64,000 nucleotides of DNA from Nilaparvata lugens (GCF_014356525.2 NC_052507.1:50070107-50134106), one strand, 5' to 3'; shown: positions 20,731 through 28,084, counted from the stretch's first letter. Program-made: numbers and translations. The notes: generated by a model not told the origin, from the sequence alone.

Positions 20731-20810
20731 CAGGTGTAGATAGCGAGCCTATGGTACAGGTGTAGATAGCGGTCTATGCTATGATTGATCCCCCTCAGGT
20801 GTAGATAGCG
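20731..20810 (+). repeat. Three direct copies of CAGGTGTAGATAGCG
   Basis: Exact copies start at 20731, 20757 and 20796, so spacing is irregular (26 and 39 bp). They lie in the 850-bp non-coding gap after the BIR gene. Possibly binding sites or remnants of a longer repeat. Confidence 0.85.
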
Positions 20811-20922
20811 CCTTTGACTCCTTTCAGATTGATTCCTCTCAGCTGTCTTGTCTCGACGAGAGCTCAACTGGTTATGAGGTTCGGAACTCGAGTTGAGAGG
20901 TGAGAAAATGCTGTGAAAACAA

Positions 20923-21082
20923 TGAAATATTTAATAACTGAACTGAAATCATTCGAGAATGCTATTCCTCTATCTTGAAATGGTGTGAAATATTTAATAA
21001 TATTAGAAATCAATCGAGAATGCTATTCCTCTATGTTGAAATGCTGTGAAATATTTAATAATATTAGAAATCATTCGAGAAT
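20923..21082 (+). repeat. Tandem repeats of 61-63 bp
   Basis: Two full units and one partial unit, starting at 20923, 20986 and 21047. Each begins TGAAATATTTAATAA and includes ATCATTCGAGAATGCTATTCC (one copy has ATCAATCG). No coding signal. Confidence 0.88.
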
Positions 21083-21263
21083 GTTTAAGTGAGTTGGCAT
21101 GGGGGATTTCAGCTTCTAGCAGGTGTTTTCACCCTCTCATGCTGAGTTCTAGACGAGATTTTTTTTTTCGTCTTCTAACACATGGATGCTATTTGAAAAA
21201 TGATCGAGTGTCAGTTTTTGTAATAGGAGAGAGAATACTTACAAACCGATAACGATGTGGGAG

Positions 21264-21414
21264 CACGTGTTGTTGGAGAGAAATTTGAATTTTTTTCGCC
21301 TTGTAGCACACTTCGCTCTCGCTCGCACGAGCCTGGAACAGAGAGAGAAACGTATGCTATATAAACAGAAGCGATGAGAGGAAAATTATCATTTACATCT
21401 GAGCCACCTTCACG
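21264..21414 (+). promoter_or_regulatory. TATA promoter of the Ser/Ala-rich gene
   Basis: CACGTG at 21264-21269, a CTCGCTCGC run near 21318, then TATATAAA at 21358-21365. About 30 nt downstream is TTATCATTT (21386-21394), a plausible initiator, and the ATG is at 21415. Spacing fits a standard RNA polymerase II core promoter. Confidence 0.6.
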
Positions 21415-21828
21415 ATGACTTCACAATCAACATCTTCTCCATCATACATCCTGCCGGATAGCCCGCCGCAGCGCGTGCTCAACTATTGGCAGCAGCAGAA
21501 AGCTCGCAGCTCGGCTGCCACCTCCGCTGCCACGGCTGCCGCCTCCGCTGTCTCCCCAGCCTCCTCCTCCGCCTCACCCCTGAAGAGACAGGGAATCTAC
21601 GTTCAACGAGAGAGGGGTGAGGAGATCGTGATTCCGGACAGTCCTCTGCCACAATCTACACCGGCTACCTGGGCGCCGCGGCGTGCGGTGCTGACAACGC
21701 TGAGCAACAACATCAAGCAGAAGCAGGGGAAGAGGAGGTTGGTGTTTGACGAGCCTGAGGTTAGCGGGGATGAGGAGGAGCAGTCAATCTGCTCACAAAC
21801 AAAGGTTAGTTTCAACAAATATTATTAA
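21415..21828 (+). CDS. Ser/Ala-rich Polinton protein of unknown function
   Basis: 137 residues, not recognised. Residues 30-60 are almost only Ala, Ser and Thr (SAATSAATAAASA). Two short PDSP motifs occur, in YILPDSPPQRV and IVIPDSPLPQS. The C-terminal third is basic then acidic (KQKQGKRRLVFDEPEVSGDEEE). It is probably mostly disordered and could be a core or scaffold-like protein. GC content is much higher than that of its neighbours. A consensus splice donor (AAAG/GTTAGT, GT at 21805) sits just before the stop, so the real C terminus may lie in a later exon. It has its own TATA promoter. Confidence 0.6.
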   Translation: MTSQSTSSPSYILPDSPPQRVLNYWQQQKARSSAATSAATAAASAVSPASSSASPLKRQGIYVQRERGEEIVIPDSPLPQSTPATWAPRRAVLTTLSNNIKQKQGKRRLVFDEPEVSGDEEEQSICSQTKVSFNKYY

Positions 21829-21836
21829 CTTGTGTA

Positions 21837-21880
21837 TGCACAGATTTTTTCTGTGATTGATTGTTAAAAAAATCTGTGCA
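21837..21880. other. Hairpin after the Ser/Ala-rich gene
   Basis: Arms TGCACAGATTTTTT (21837-21850) and AAAAAATCTGTGCA (21867-21880) are perfect complements of 14 bp with a 16-nt loop. It lies 9 nt after the stop codon, either in the 3' UTR or in an intron. Confidence 0.75.
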
Positions 21881-22182
21881 CATACGAGTCTTTCGGCTTC
21901 TCGCTCGCTCCCTCCTACATCTGTTTTGGCACGTGTTCCTGCAGATGTGGGTGGGCGCACAATGCCAGCATCATTTCCCCCCTTTTCAAATCGCATTCAC
22001 CTTTCAGATTATTTGCTATTTGAAATAATATTCTTATCATTCAAGCAATGTTATAAGCACATAGCGTATGAATTCATTTCCAACTCGATTGAAAATTAAA
22101 CCAATTCAATTCAATTCAAGTTGGTGTATTGATTAATTAACCTCAGTTAATGTTCAACCATTGAGTTGAAAGGTAATGAAAA
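21881..22182. other. Non-coding gap before the PLA2-like gene
   Basis: TCGCTCGCTCCCTCC (21901-21915) and CACGTG (21930-21935) recall other Polinton control regions. Two acceptor-like sites are present: CACGTGTTCCTGCAG ending at 21944, and CATTCACCTTTCAG near 22008. There is no clear TATA box for the next gene. Confidence 0.4.
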
Positions 22183-22855
22183 ATGGTATGTAGGAGAAAA
22201 AAGCAGAGTTCGAGGAAACGGGGTAAAGGAATCTTGAGTTCAGCGGCAAGAGTTTTTAAAGGTGTGTCAGGTTTGGCAGGTAATGTGACATCAACTATTT
22301 TAAATAAGGTAATTGATAACCTGGGAGAAGAATATCATATTCCGGGATACGAGTATTGTGGGCCAGGAACAAAGGTTAAAGAGGGGTGATCAAGGTATAA
22401 ATTCATTAGATAGAGCTTGCAAGATACATGATATAGCGTATACTCAAAATAGCGATAATAAAACTCGAGCGGTAGCTGACAGAGCTCTAGCAAACGCTGC
22501 ATGGGACATTTTCAAAAATCCTCAAACACCCCTTGCCGAGAAAGCACTTAGCTATCTTGTTACAAACGTCATGAAAGCTAAAGCGGCGTTTGGTGGGTCT
22601 TTGAGAAAGAAGAAGAAGAAGAAGAAGAATGAGAGGAGAAGTTATAGTAACGATATTAGACGCAAAGCTATAGCTCAGTTGAAAAAGTATATTGCAGTAA
22701 AAGGGTATTTTTTGAAGCCTTTTCCCAGTATTAGTGGAGGGAGAGTTCCACCCCTACCCCCATCATCATATGGAGTGAGTTTATTCCCTCAAGTTAAGAA
22801 ACGTAGAACGACAAAGAAGAGTAGGAAGAAGACAAAGAAGAAGAAGAAGGCATGA
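22183..22855 (+). CDS. Phospholipase A2-like minor virion protein, frame broken once
   Basis: The first frame (22183-22389) has a basic N terminus (CRRKKQSSRKRGKG), a hydrophobic Gly/Ala helix, and the Ca-binding-loop type motif YCGPGT. The second frame continues to 22855 with the catalytic-type motif LDRACKIHDIAY, a D residue further on (VADRALANA), and a strongly basic tail with runs of K/R. Together they match the parvovirus-VP1-like PLA2 domain, which in other viruses acts on endosomal membranes. The two frames differ by one base at GAGGGGTGA (22381-22389), with a G4 run. The stop overlaps the protease start as ATGA (22852-22855). Confidence 0.75.
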
Positions 22856-23214
22856 ATATTGAAGGAGAATTGAGTAATTATGATTTGATTGGTTGGTCGA
22901 AATTATTACAGACTCAGCTAAGAGGCATATATATGCTAGATACATTACCCAAAAAAATTCTAAAAAACGAGAATGCCATTGTGAATTCAGCAAGGGAAAG
23001 CGAGGATGGCACACATTGGGTAGCATATAAGAAAGTTGGCTCTAATGTTTGGTATTTTGATCCAATTGGAAATTTACAACCTCCATACGAATTGGACAAA
23101 TATTGGAAAAAAGAAAATGGAGTAAATATATTTTATAATGTGGAGCATATGCAACCATTAAATAGCGATTTTTGTGGTCATCTTACATTATTGTTTCTTG
23201 CAAATCAGTTGTAA
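22852..23214 (+). CDS. Adenovirus-type maturation cysteine protease
   Basis: 120 residues, shorter than the roughly 200 residues of adenovirus proteases but with all catalytic positions. His55 is in GTHWVAY, Asp70 in WYFDPIG, Gln101 in NVEHMQPLN and Cys108 in DFCGHLTLLF. This is the C5/Ulp1-like fold used by Polintons to mature capsid proteins. The start overlaps the stop of the preceding gene (ATGA), and the penton-like gene begins 27 nt after its stop. This suggests a shared transcript. Confidence 0.93.
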   Translation: MNIEGELSNYDLIGWSKLLQTQLRGIYMLDTLPKKILKNENAIVNSARESEDGTHWVAYKKVGSNVWYFDPIGNLQPPYELDKYWKKENGVNIFYNVEHMQPLNSDFCGHLTLLFLANQL

Positions 23215-23240
23215 TTAAGTGTTTGTGCTGAACACACAAG

Positions 23241-23927
23241 ATGGTAGTTATTACATTACGATCTAACACGAGTAACCTCTATGAACATTTACAAGAAATT
23301 ATAGAATTGGATAAAAATCGTGAATGGGAAATTGGATTGATTAATTTTTCTAGTTACAATAGTATTGCAAACATTAACAAAGGAACAAATTCCAGCTTCA
23401 AATATGGCGATAGATTAATCGAGTTGGATACTGGTGCATATGAAGTTGAGGATATTATAAAATCTTTAAAGAATAAATTGAATATTGATGGGAAGAAGAA
23501 TAAACTTATTATACGTGCAAACGCAAATACTATGAAGATTGAAATTCATTCTGATAAACCCATTGATTTAACACGTTCTGATTCGATTGCTAAGATACTT
23601 GGTTTTGATAATGTTGTTTTGCAGGCAAATAAATGGCATTATTCCAAACATTTGGTTAACATAACAAGCGTTGACAGTATTGTAGTTGAGTGTAATTTAG
23701 CATGTGGCAGTTACTCTGACGGAAAACAAAAACATATAATCTACGAATTTTTACCAAAGGTTCCTAGCGGTTATTTAATAAACGAAGTACCATCACCGAT
23801 TATTTATGTACCTTTGAATACGCATCGAATTCAAACTATTAATGTAAAGGTAACGGACCAGAACGGATCGTTTATTGATTTCCGTGGAGATACAATTACA
23901 ATTAGGTTGCACATACGTGAAAAGTAA
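23241..23927 (+). CDS. Penton-like minor capsid protein
   Basis: 228 residues, a beta-rich single-jelly-roll type protein. Features of the Polinton minor capsid family include the N-terminal MVVITLRSNTS, WEIGLINFSSYNSIANI, the SIAKILGFDN segment near residue 115, VNITSVDSIVVECNLA and the C-terminal DTITIRLHI. It would form the five-fold vertices together with the major capsid protein two genes later. The stop codon TAA shares its last base with the next ATG (TAATG at 23925-23929). Confidence 0.9.
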   Translation: MVVITLRSNTSNLYEHLQEIIELDKNREWEIGLINFSSYNSIANINKGTNSSFKYGDRLIELDTGAYEVEDIIKSLKNKLNIDGKKNKLIIRANANTMKIEIHSDKPIDLTRSDSIAKILGFDNVVLQANKWHYSKHLVNITSVDSIVVECNLACGSYSDGKQKHIIYEFLPKVPSGYLINEVPSPIIYVPLNTHRIQTINVKVTDQNGSFIDFRGDTITIRLHIREK

Positions 23928-24112
23928 TGGGTTATCTTATTTTCAACCCACGTTCGAATACGTGCATGCACAATCAAGTCATTAGAGAAAGGAACGCGAT
24001 AGCGTCAACACCTAAAAACAAACGTGCTTTGTCGGCTAAAAGCGCGAGAATATTAGAAAAGTTGGGTTTTATAGTTGATTGGCGAAATGTCAGGAGGTCC
24101 CGCAGCAATTAG
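23927..24112 (+). CDS. Small basic protein between penton and major capsid genes
   Basis: 61 residues, basic, with no hydrophobic segment. The motif ALSAKSARILEKLGFIV near the C terminus resembles a short conserved motif (L-S/T-A-x3-x-L-x-x-L-G-F) that I recall in small Polinton ORFs. It overlaps the penton stop by one base and the major capsid start by 26 bases, so it is locked into the morphogenesis cluster. A DNA-binding or capsid-cement role is possible but not shown. Confidence 0.6.
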   Translation: MGYLIFNPRSNTCMHNQVIRERNAIASTPKNKRALSAKSARILEKLGFIVDWRNVRRSRSN

Positions 24113-25325
24113 TGAAATTCTGGATGTGGAGACAGACCTTCAGTTTTATAATGATATTACTAAATTCCAATTTCACACTCATACAGTTTATTCGGGACAG
24201 GAAATAAAAAACTCTGACGAGGCACGTATTGGCATAAATTCTTTAGATGTCTATTCTTTACCTTGTAAATCATTCATATTGATTGAGGGAACAGTTAACT
24301 GTACAAAACCGGGAACAGAGCCGAGCGATGCACCAGTTGCAGCAGACTATAAATTAAGCAGTAACGTAATCGGCAACCTTTTTGACGAAATACGATATGA
24401 ATTAGCAGGTCAGCAAATTTCTAAATCAAGATTGATTGGATTAACATCCACAATTAAAGCTATTCTAGTGAAGAATACTCTCGATAAAAACACATATCAC
24501 TTGGCTGGTTTTGACAGAGCAGGATATGAGCTAACGGATAATAAATTCACTTTCTGTGTACCGCTGAAATTAATCCTCCCGTTTTTTGAAGATTTTCAAA
24601 GAATAATTTTAAATTTGAAACAGGAACTCGTCTTATTGAGGTCACCGACAGATCTAAATTGTGTTGAGTCTACAAGTGGAACAAGCGTTAGTGTGAAAAT
24701 TACAAAACTACAATGGAGAATGCCCTACATAACTTTAGAAGATCATGTAAGACTGAAATTTTTGAGACTGCTCGATGCTGACACTCCACTGAAATTAGGT
24801 TTCCGGCATTGGGAAATTTGTGAATTACCAAATTTGCAAAATTCACTTAACCATTCTTGGGCAGTTCGTACCACATCGAGTTTTGATAGTCCAAAATACG
24901 TTATAATTGCATTTCAAACTGATCGTAAGAATAAAATTAAAAAATCAATATCTAATTTCGATAGCTGTGGTATTTACAATGTTAAAGTATATTTGAACAG
25001 CGAGTATTATCCATATGAAAATCTGCTAGGTAAGAAGGAGGTATTATACCGCATGTTCCTGGATTTCGCGCCCTCGTATTATAATCATTCAATCAATAGC
25101 GAACTCGGAACAGAAATTGACTTTAAAACGTTTTGTGAATCAACACCGCTGATTGTTGTAGATTGTTCACACCAACCAAGTCATTTGAAATCATCGACAG
25201 ATGTTCGTATTGAAATGGAATTTAATAGTGCAGTACCTGCAAATACTTCCGCATATTGCGTTTTAATTAGCGATCGTGTGATGGAGTACACACCTCTCAC
25301 GAGCATGGTGAAAGAAGTTCAGTAA
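24087..25325 (+). CDS. Major capsid protein, double jelly-roll
   Basis: 412 residues from the ATG at 24087 (MSGGPAAISEILDVE). The N-terminal part has TDLQFYNDITKFQFHTHTVYSG and the first beta-barrel with IEGTVNC. Mid-protein are IRYELAGQQISKSR and the YELTDNKFTFCVPLKLILPFFED segment. The C-terminal barrel has LNSEYYPYENLLGKKEVLY and ends in a VRIEMEF...YCVLISD strand pair. Order and size fit the Polinton MCP that builds the pseudo-hexameric capsid lattice. The frame is intact. It is the last of the closely packed virion genes. Confidence 0.92.
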   Translation: MSGGPAAISEILDVETDLQFYNDITKFQFHTHTVYSGQEIKNSDEARIGINSLDVYSLPCKSFILIEGTVNCTKPGTEPSDAPVAADYKLSSNVIGNLFDEIRYELAGQQISKSRLIGLTSTIKAILVKNTLDKNTYHLAGFDRAGYELTDNKFTFCVPLKLILPFFEDFQRIILNLKQELVLLRSPTDLNCVESTSGTSVSVKITKLQWRMPYITLEDHVRLKFLRLLDADTPLKLGFRHWEICELPNLQNSLNHSWAVRTTSSFDSPKYVIIAFQTDRKNKIKKSISNFDSCGIYNVKVYLNSEYYPYENLLGKKEVLYRMFLDFAPSYYNHSINSELGTEIDFKTFCESTPLIVVDCSHQPSHLKSSTDVRIEMEFNSAVPANTSAYCVLISDRVMEYTPLTSMVKEVQ

Positions 25326-25410
25326 TTTTATTGATAGAGCGCACCGCCTATATAAGGTGTGCATTCTGCTCAATTTAGTTCATTATCAGTTTCACCTTTG
25401 AACAGACAAC
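25326..25410 (+). promoter_or_regulatory. TATA and initiator of the accessory gene at 25411
   Basis: TATATAAG at 25349-25356 and TATCAGTT at 25385-25391, an excellent TCAGT initiator at a normal distance, with the ATG 23 nt later. This separates the accessory block from the virion cluster transcriptionally. Confidence 0.7.
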
Positions 25411-26331
25411 ATGTCCTATTCTTTGTGTTCTGATATTTTGGACAAGCCACAAACTCGCTCTATTGGTATTCAGTGCGATCTTGATAGTTTCTATTATGAA
25501 CCAAGCTGCGGTACACCGATCCAGAAGCCGCTGCAGGTGGAGGAGGAGGAGAGGGAGAAAGACGAAGGATTCGAGGAGCCCGCCGCCGAAGATAAAGAAG
25601 TGGACAAGCAGACGCCTACGAAAATTGCTACGGTTGATCTTCACTGGTTTAAACAAGATTGTAATCAAATTATTGTGAAAGAACTTGCCATAATTGATCA
25701 GTTTAATAATTATATTGTGTTCCATTTCAAATCACCATTTGCAAAGACAGAATTGAGTGCAAAATTGTATAACGATGTAACATGGTTAGAACGTCACTAT
25801 CATAAAATAAAATGGGAAGATGGAGATTTAGAATACAGTGACTCATTAATACGTGATTACCTTGCAGGTTATGAGAAAATTTTCACAAAAGGAACTGAGA
25901 AAGCAAAGTTTTTAAGAAGATTGCATAGCAACGTTCAATGTATACCAGAGGATTTTCCAAAACCTGATTTCAGCTTTTTCACTAGTTCATGGTGTTATGC
26001 TGCGTGTAACATTCATAAAAATAGACCACATTCTCGCTGTGCTTTATTCTCTGCGCAACATTATAATTCTTTGTTGTTTAAAAATATGTATCAAACAAAT
26101 AATTTCTTGTGCGAAAACAATCGAATGCAAAGTATGAAAATGGCTCCGATGTACACGAATTCACAGAAAAGAAACTTTGCTCGTTATGGATTCTTCTACA
26201 ATGGAAAGGATCTACAATGTGTTTATTGCTTACATGCATTGAGACTGCATAAAGCGCGTACATGTTGTCTCTCGTCAATTAATGAAGAAAGACCACTTAA
26301 TTACTCTATAATAGTTCCTGCCTACACTTAG
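25411..26331 (+). CDS. RNase H/Maelstrom-like domain with C-terminal BIR-like motif
   Basis: 306 residues. Residues 43-70 are acidic and low complexity. Residues about 73-215 (VDLHWFKQD, VKELAIID, IKWEDGDLEYS, IFTKGTEKAKFLRRL, then C...CNIHKN...C) resemble an RNase H-like/DEDDh-derived domain seen in many arthropod transposon proteins and in Maelstrom; active acidic residues do not look complete. Residues 252-286 (FARYGFFYNG, C270-x2-C273, C285) look like a truncated BIR and share the FAR-x-G-(Y/F)-F...LQCVYC pattern with the C terminus of the BIR protein at 19936. Caspase or IAP-antagonist binding is inferred only. It has its own TATA/initiator promoter. Confidence 0.6.
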   Translation: MSYSLCSDILDKPQTRSIGIQCDLDSFYYEPSCGTPIQKPLQVEEEEREKDEGFEEPAAEDKEVDKQTPTKIATVDLHWFKQDCNQIIVKELAIIDQFNNYIVFHFKSPFAKTELSAKLYNDVTWLERHYHKIKWEDGDLEYSDSLIRDYLAGYEKIFTKGTEKAKFLRRLHSNVQCIPEDFPKPDFSFFTSSWCYAACNIHKNRPHSRCALFSAQHYNSLLFKNMYQTNNFLCENNRMQSMKMAPMYTNSQKRNFARYGFFYNGKDLQCVYCLHALRLHKARTCCLSSINEERPLNYSIIVPAYT

Positions 26332-26353
26332 TTTTCTTCATTCGCTCAACAAC

Positions 26354-26629
26354 ATGGATCCGAGAAAGTGGTTGGCTGCTGACAACGAATTGGAAGTGAG
26401 GTTAAAAAACTGTATTGATTGGTACGATGAGTGTGAAAGTGCAATTAGGAAATCAACTCCTGAAAATTATAGTTTGGCGAAACAATTGAAAGACATTTTT
26501 CTAAGCACGGTTAATTTAAATGACATAAGAGACTATCTATGTTATTATCGTCCTTATAATTTGTGTATAGATAAGCTAATTAAAATTGAAGATGAAATTA
26601 TGAATAGTTGTGCTGAAATGTGTAAATAA
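26354..26629 (+). CDS. Small helical protein, unknown
   Basis: 91 residues, not recognised. The composition predicts four or five amphipathic helices (ELEVRLKNCIDWYDECESAI, SLAKQLKDIFLSTV, LCIDKLIKIEDEIMNS), so a compact helical bundle is likely. It starts 22 nt after the preceding stop with no promoter between, suggesting expression from the same transcript. AATAAA overlaps its stop codon. Confidence 0.55.
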   Translation: MDPRKWLAADNELEVRLKNCIDWYDECESAIRKSTPENYSLAKQLKDIFLSTVNLNDIRDYLCYYRPYNLCIDKLIKIEDEIMNSCAEMCK

Positions 26630-26630
26630 A
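26625..26630 (+). terminator. Probable polyadenylation signal AATAAA
   Basis: AATAAA overlaps the stop codon TAA (26627-26629) of the 91-residue gene and is followed by a T-rich stretch. It probably ends the transcript that starts near 25388. Confidence 0.5.
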
Positions 26631-26713
26631 CGTTTTCTGCCTTCAAATGATTTTTCATTCCAATATCCCATTCACGATTTTTAGTTTAGTTGCTGCTTAG
26701 AGCTAGACCTGAC

Positions 26714-26821
26714 AACACGTGTGGGGTGATCTTTTTTATACAGACACGAGCCCCTATAACACGTGCATCTCATCAATTTAGAAAGAGAGATATATCTTTC
26801 TCTATTCCCCTCATTCGAGAC
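26714..26821 (+). promoter_or_regulatory. Promoter of the last accessory gene
   Basis: Two CACGTG palindromes (26716-26721 and 26760-26765) flank a TATA-like TTTTTATAC (26733-26741). The initiator is less clear (around 26768, CATCTCATCA). The ATG lies at 26822. Confidence 0.45.
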
Positions 26822-27154
26822 ATGTCAAACATCTGGGACATGCAGTGTTATGGTTTTTCAAAATTCAAAAAATTAACTCGTCTCTTGATGTCAATTTCAT
26901 TTAACGAATTTGATTCAATTGCGAAGAATATTAAATTTTCAACAGGATGTCAAGATGTTGATTTACCGTTAACAAAAACAGAAAATGTACACTTTTCGAT
27001 TTTATCTGAGATTTTCGAACTGCTCAATATTCTAGACAGCGGTCATCTACATTATGATTGTACAAATGATTCAGCATTATCTGTTGTTAAAAATTCCGAT
27101 GAACTTTGGAAATGCTTGTACGATATTGCAGATAAAAAATGTAAAAGAACTTAG
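26822..27154 (+). CDS. Death-effector-domain-like protein
   Basis: 110 residues from ATG 26822. Residues 16-105 follow the helix pattern of a death effector domain. Helix 1 reads KLTRLLMSIS. Helix 2 ends in NIKFSTG, where DEDs have the (L/I)KFLC-type hydrophobic patch. Next come IFELLNILDSGHLHYD, matching the F-x-x-L-x-x-x-G-x-L turn, and a last helix NSDELWKCLYDI in place of the RxDL-containing helix. No other domain is present, so it would be a single-DED protein, as in dominant inhibitors of FADD/caspase-8-type assembly. In insects the target could be the Imd-Fadd-Dredd pathway. Both assignments are inferences from pattern only. Confidence 0.5.
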   Translation: MSNIWDMQCYGFSKFKKLTRLLMSISFNEFDSIAKNIKFSTGCQDVDLPLTKTENVHFSILSEIFELLNILDSGHLHYDCTNDSALSVVKNSDELWKCLYDIADKKCKRT

Positions 27155-27257
27155 ATCATTGTAGAGATTCACTAGTATAGCATTAGATGTGAGAGAGAGA
27201 GAGAATTTCTCAATTCAATTAGATGTAGAGAGAGTCATTGACCTCACTCTGGATTCA

Positions 27258-28019
27258 CTAGTATAGCATTAGATGTAGAAATATGGATTCACTTTAATTT
27301 GACAGTAGAGAATTTTTCCCTCTCAAAGAGATTTTTTTCCCTCATCTAGCATTCACTTCAATCTGTCAGTATAGCATTAGAAATATGGATTCACTTTAAT
27401 CTGTCAGTATAGATGTAGTAATATGGATTCACTTTAATCTGTCACCAAGGGAATTTTTCCCTCTCAAAGAGATTTTTTCCCTCATCTAGCATTCACTTTA
27501 ATTTGTCAGTATAGCATTAGAAATATGGATTCACTTTAATCTGTCAGTATAGATGTAGTAATATGGATTCACTTTAATCTGTCACCAAGGGAATTTTTCC
27601 CTCTCAAAGATTTTTTTTCCCTCATCCAGCATTCACTTCAATTTGTCAGTATAGCACTAGAAATATGGATTCACTTTAATCTGTCAGTATAGAGAGGGAA
27701 TTTTTCCCTCTCAAAGAGATTTTTTCCCTCACCTGGGCAAGGGGAAGGGGAGAGAGAGAGAGAGAGATATCTCTTTTCAACCCCCTCACCACCACTGGAC
27801 AAGGGGAAGGGGTGGGAAAGAGAGAGAGAGAGAGATATCTCTTTTCATCCCCCTCACCGCCACTGGACAAGGGGAAGGGGAAATCTATTTTTAGAAAGAG
27901 AGAGAGAGAGAAAGATATATCTCTCTCTTTTCAACCCCCTCACCACCACTGGGCAAGGGGAAGGGGAAATCTATTTTTAGAACACCCCCCACCCTACAGG
28001 GTGGTTTTGGAGCAAAAAA
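27258..28019 (-). repeat. Polinton right TIR
   Basis: Reverse complement of the left TIR. From inside outwards: three blocks with ATTCACTTTAATCTGTCA and GGGAATTTTTCCCTCTCAAAGAG (period about 150 bp), then (GA)n runs alternating with GGGCAAGGGGAAGGGG blocks, ending GGTTTTGGAGCAAAAAAG. It is uninterrupted, unlike the left copy, and keeps one more internal unit. Confidence 0.9.
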
Positions 28020-28084
28020 GCTTCCTTGAAGTCTTATATTGTATCTACTGACACCCGTTCAGACGACAGTTCTAGGGACGTAGG

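Larger units (their letters stand above)
7845..28020 (+). mobile_element. Polinton/Maverick transposon
   Basis: Bounded by long inverted repeats: the left end reads CTTTTTTGCTCCAAAACC and the right end is its reverse complement. It encodes the diagnostic Polinton set: protein-primed PolB, retroviral-type integrase, packaging ATPase, adenovirus-like protease, penton-like minor capsid protein and major capsid protein. Genes are split into two divergent arms around 19.9 kb. A LINE occupies 8318-11320 inside the left TIR, so the element itself is about 17.2 kb, within the usual range for the family. No 6-bp target duplication is visible at the ends (GACTGA on the left, CTTCCT on the right). Confidence 0.95.

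Noticed and set aside
7845..28020. Free or recently integrated adenovirus-like virus instead of a transposon
   Set aside because: PolB, integrase and capsid set with TIRs in a chromosomal context fit a Polinton. The gene order is not that of adenoviruses. A virus-like stage remains possible but is not shown.
7845..28020. A 6-bp target-site duplication for the Polinton
   Set aside because: Bases adjoining the TIR ends (GACTGA and CTTCCT) do not match, also when shifted by a few positions.
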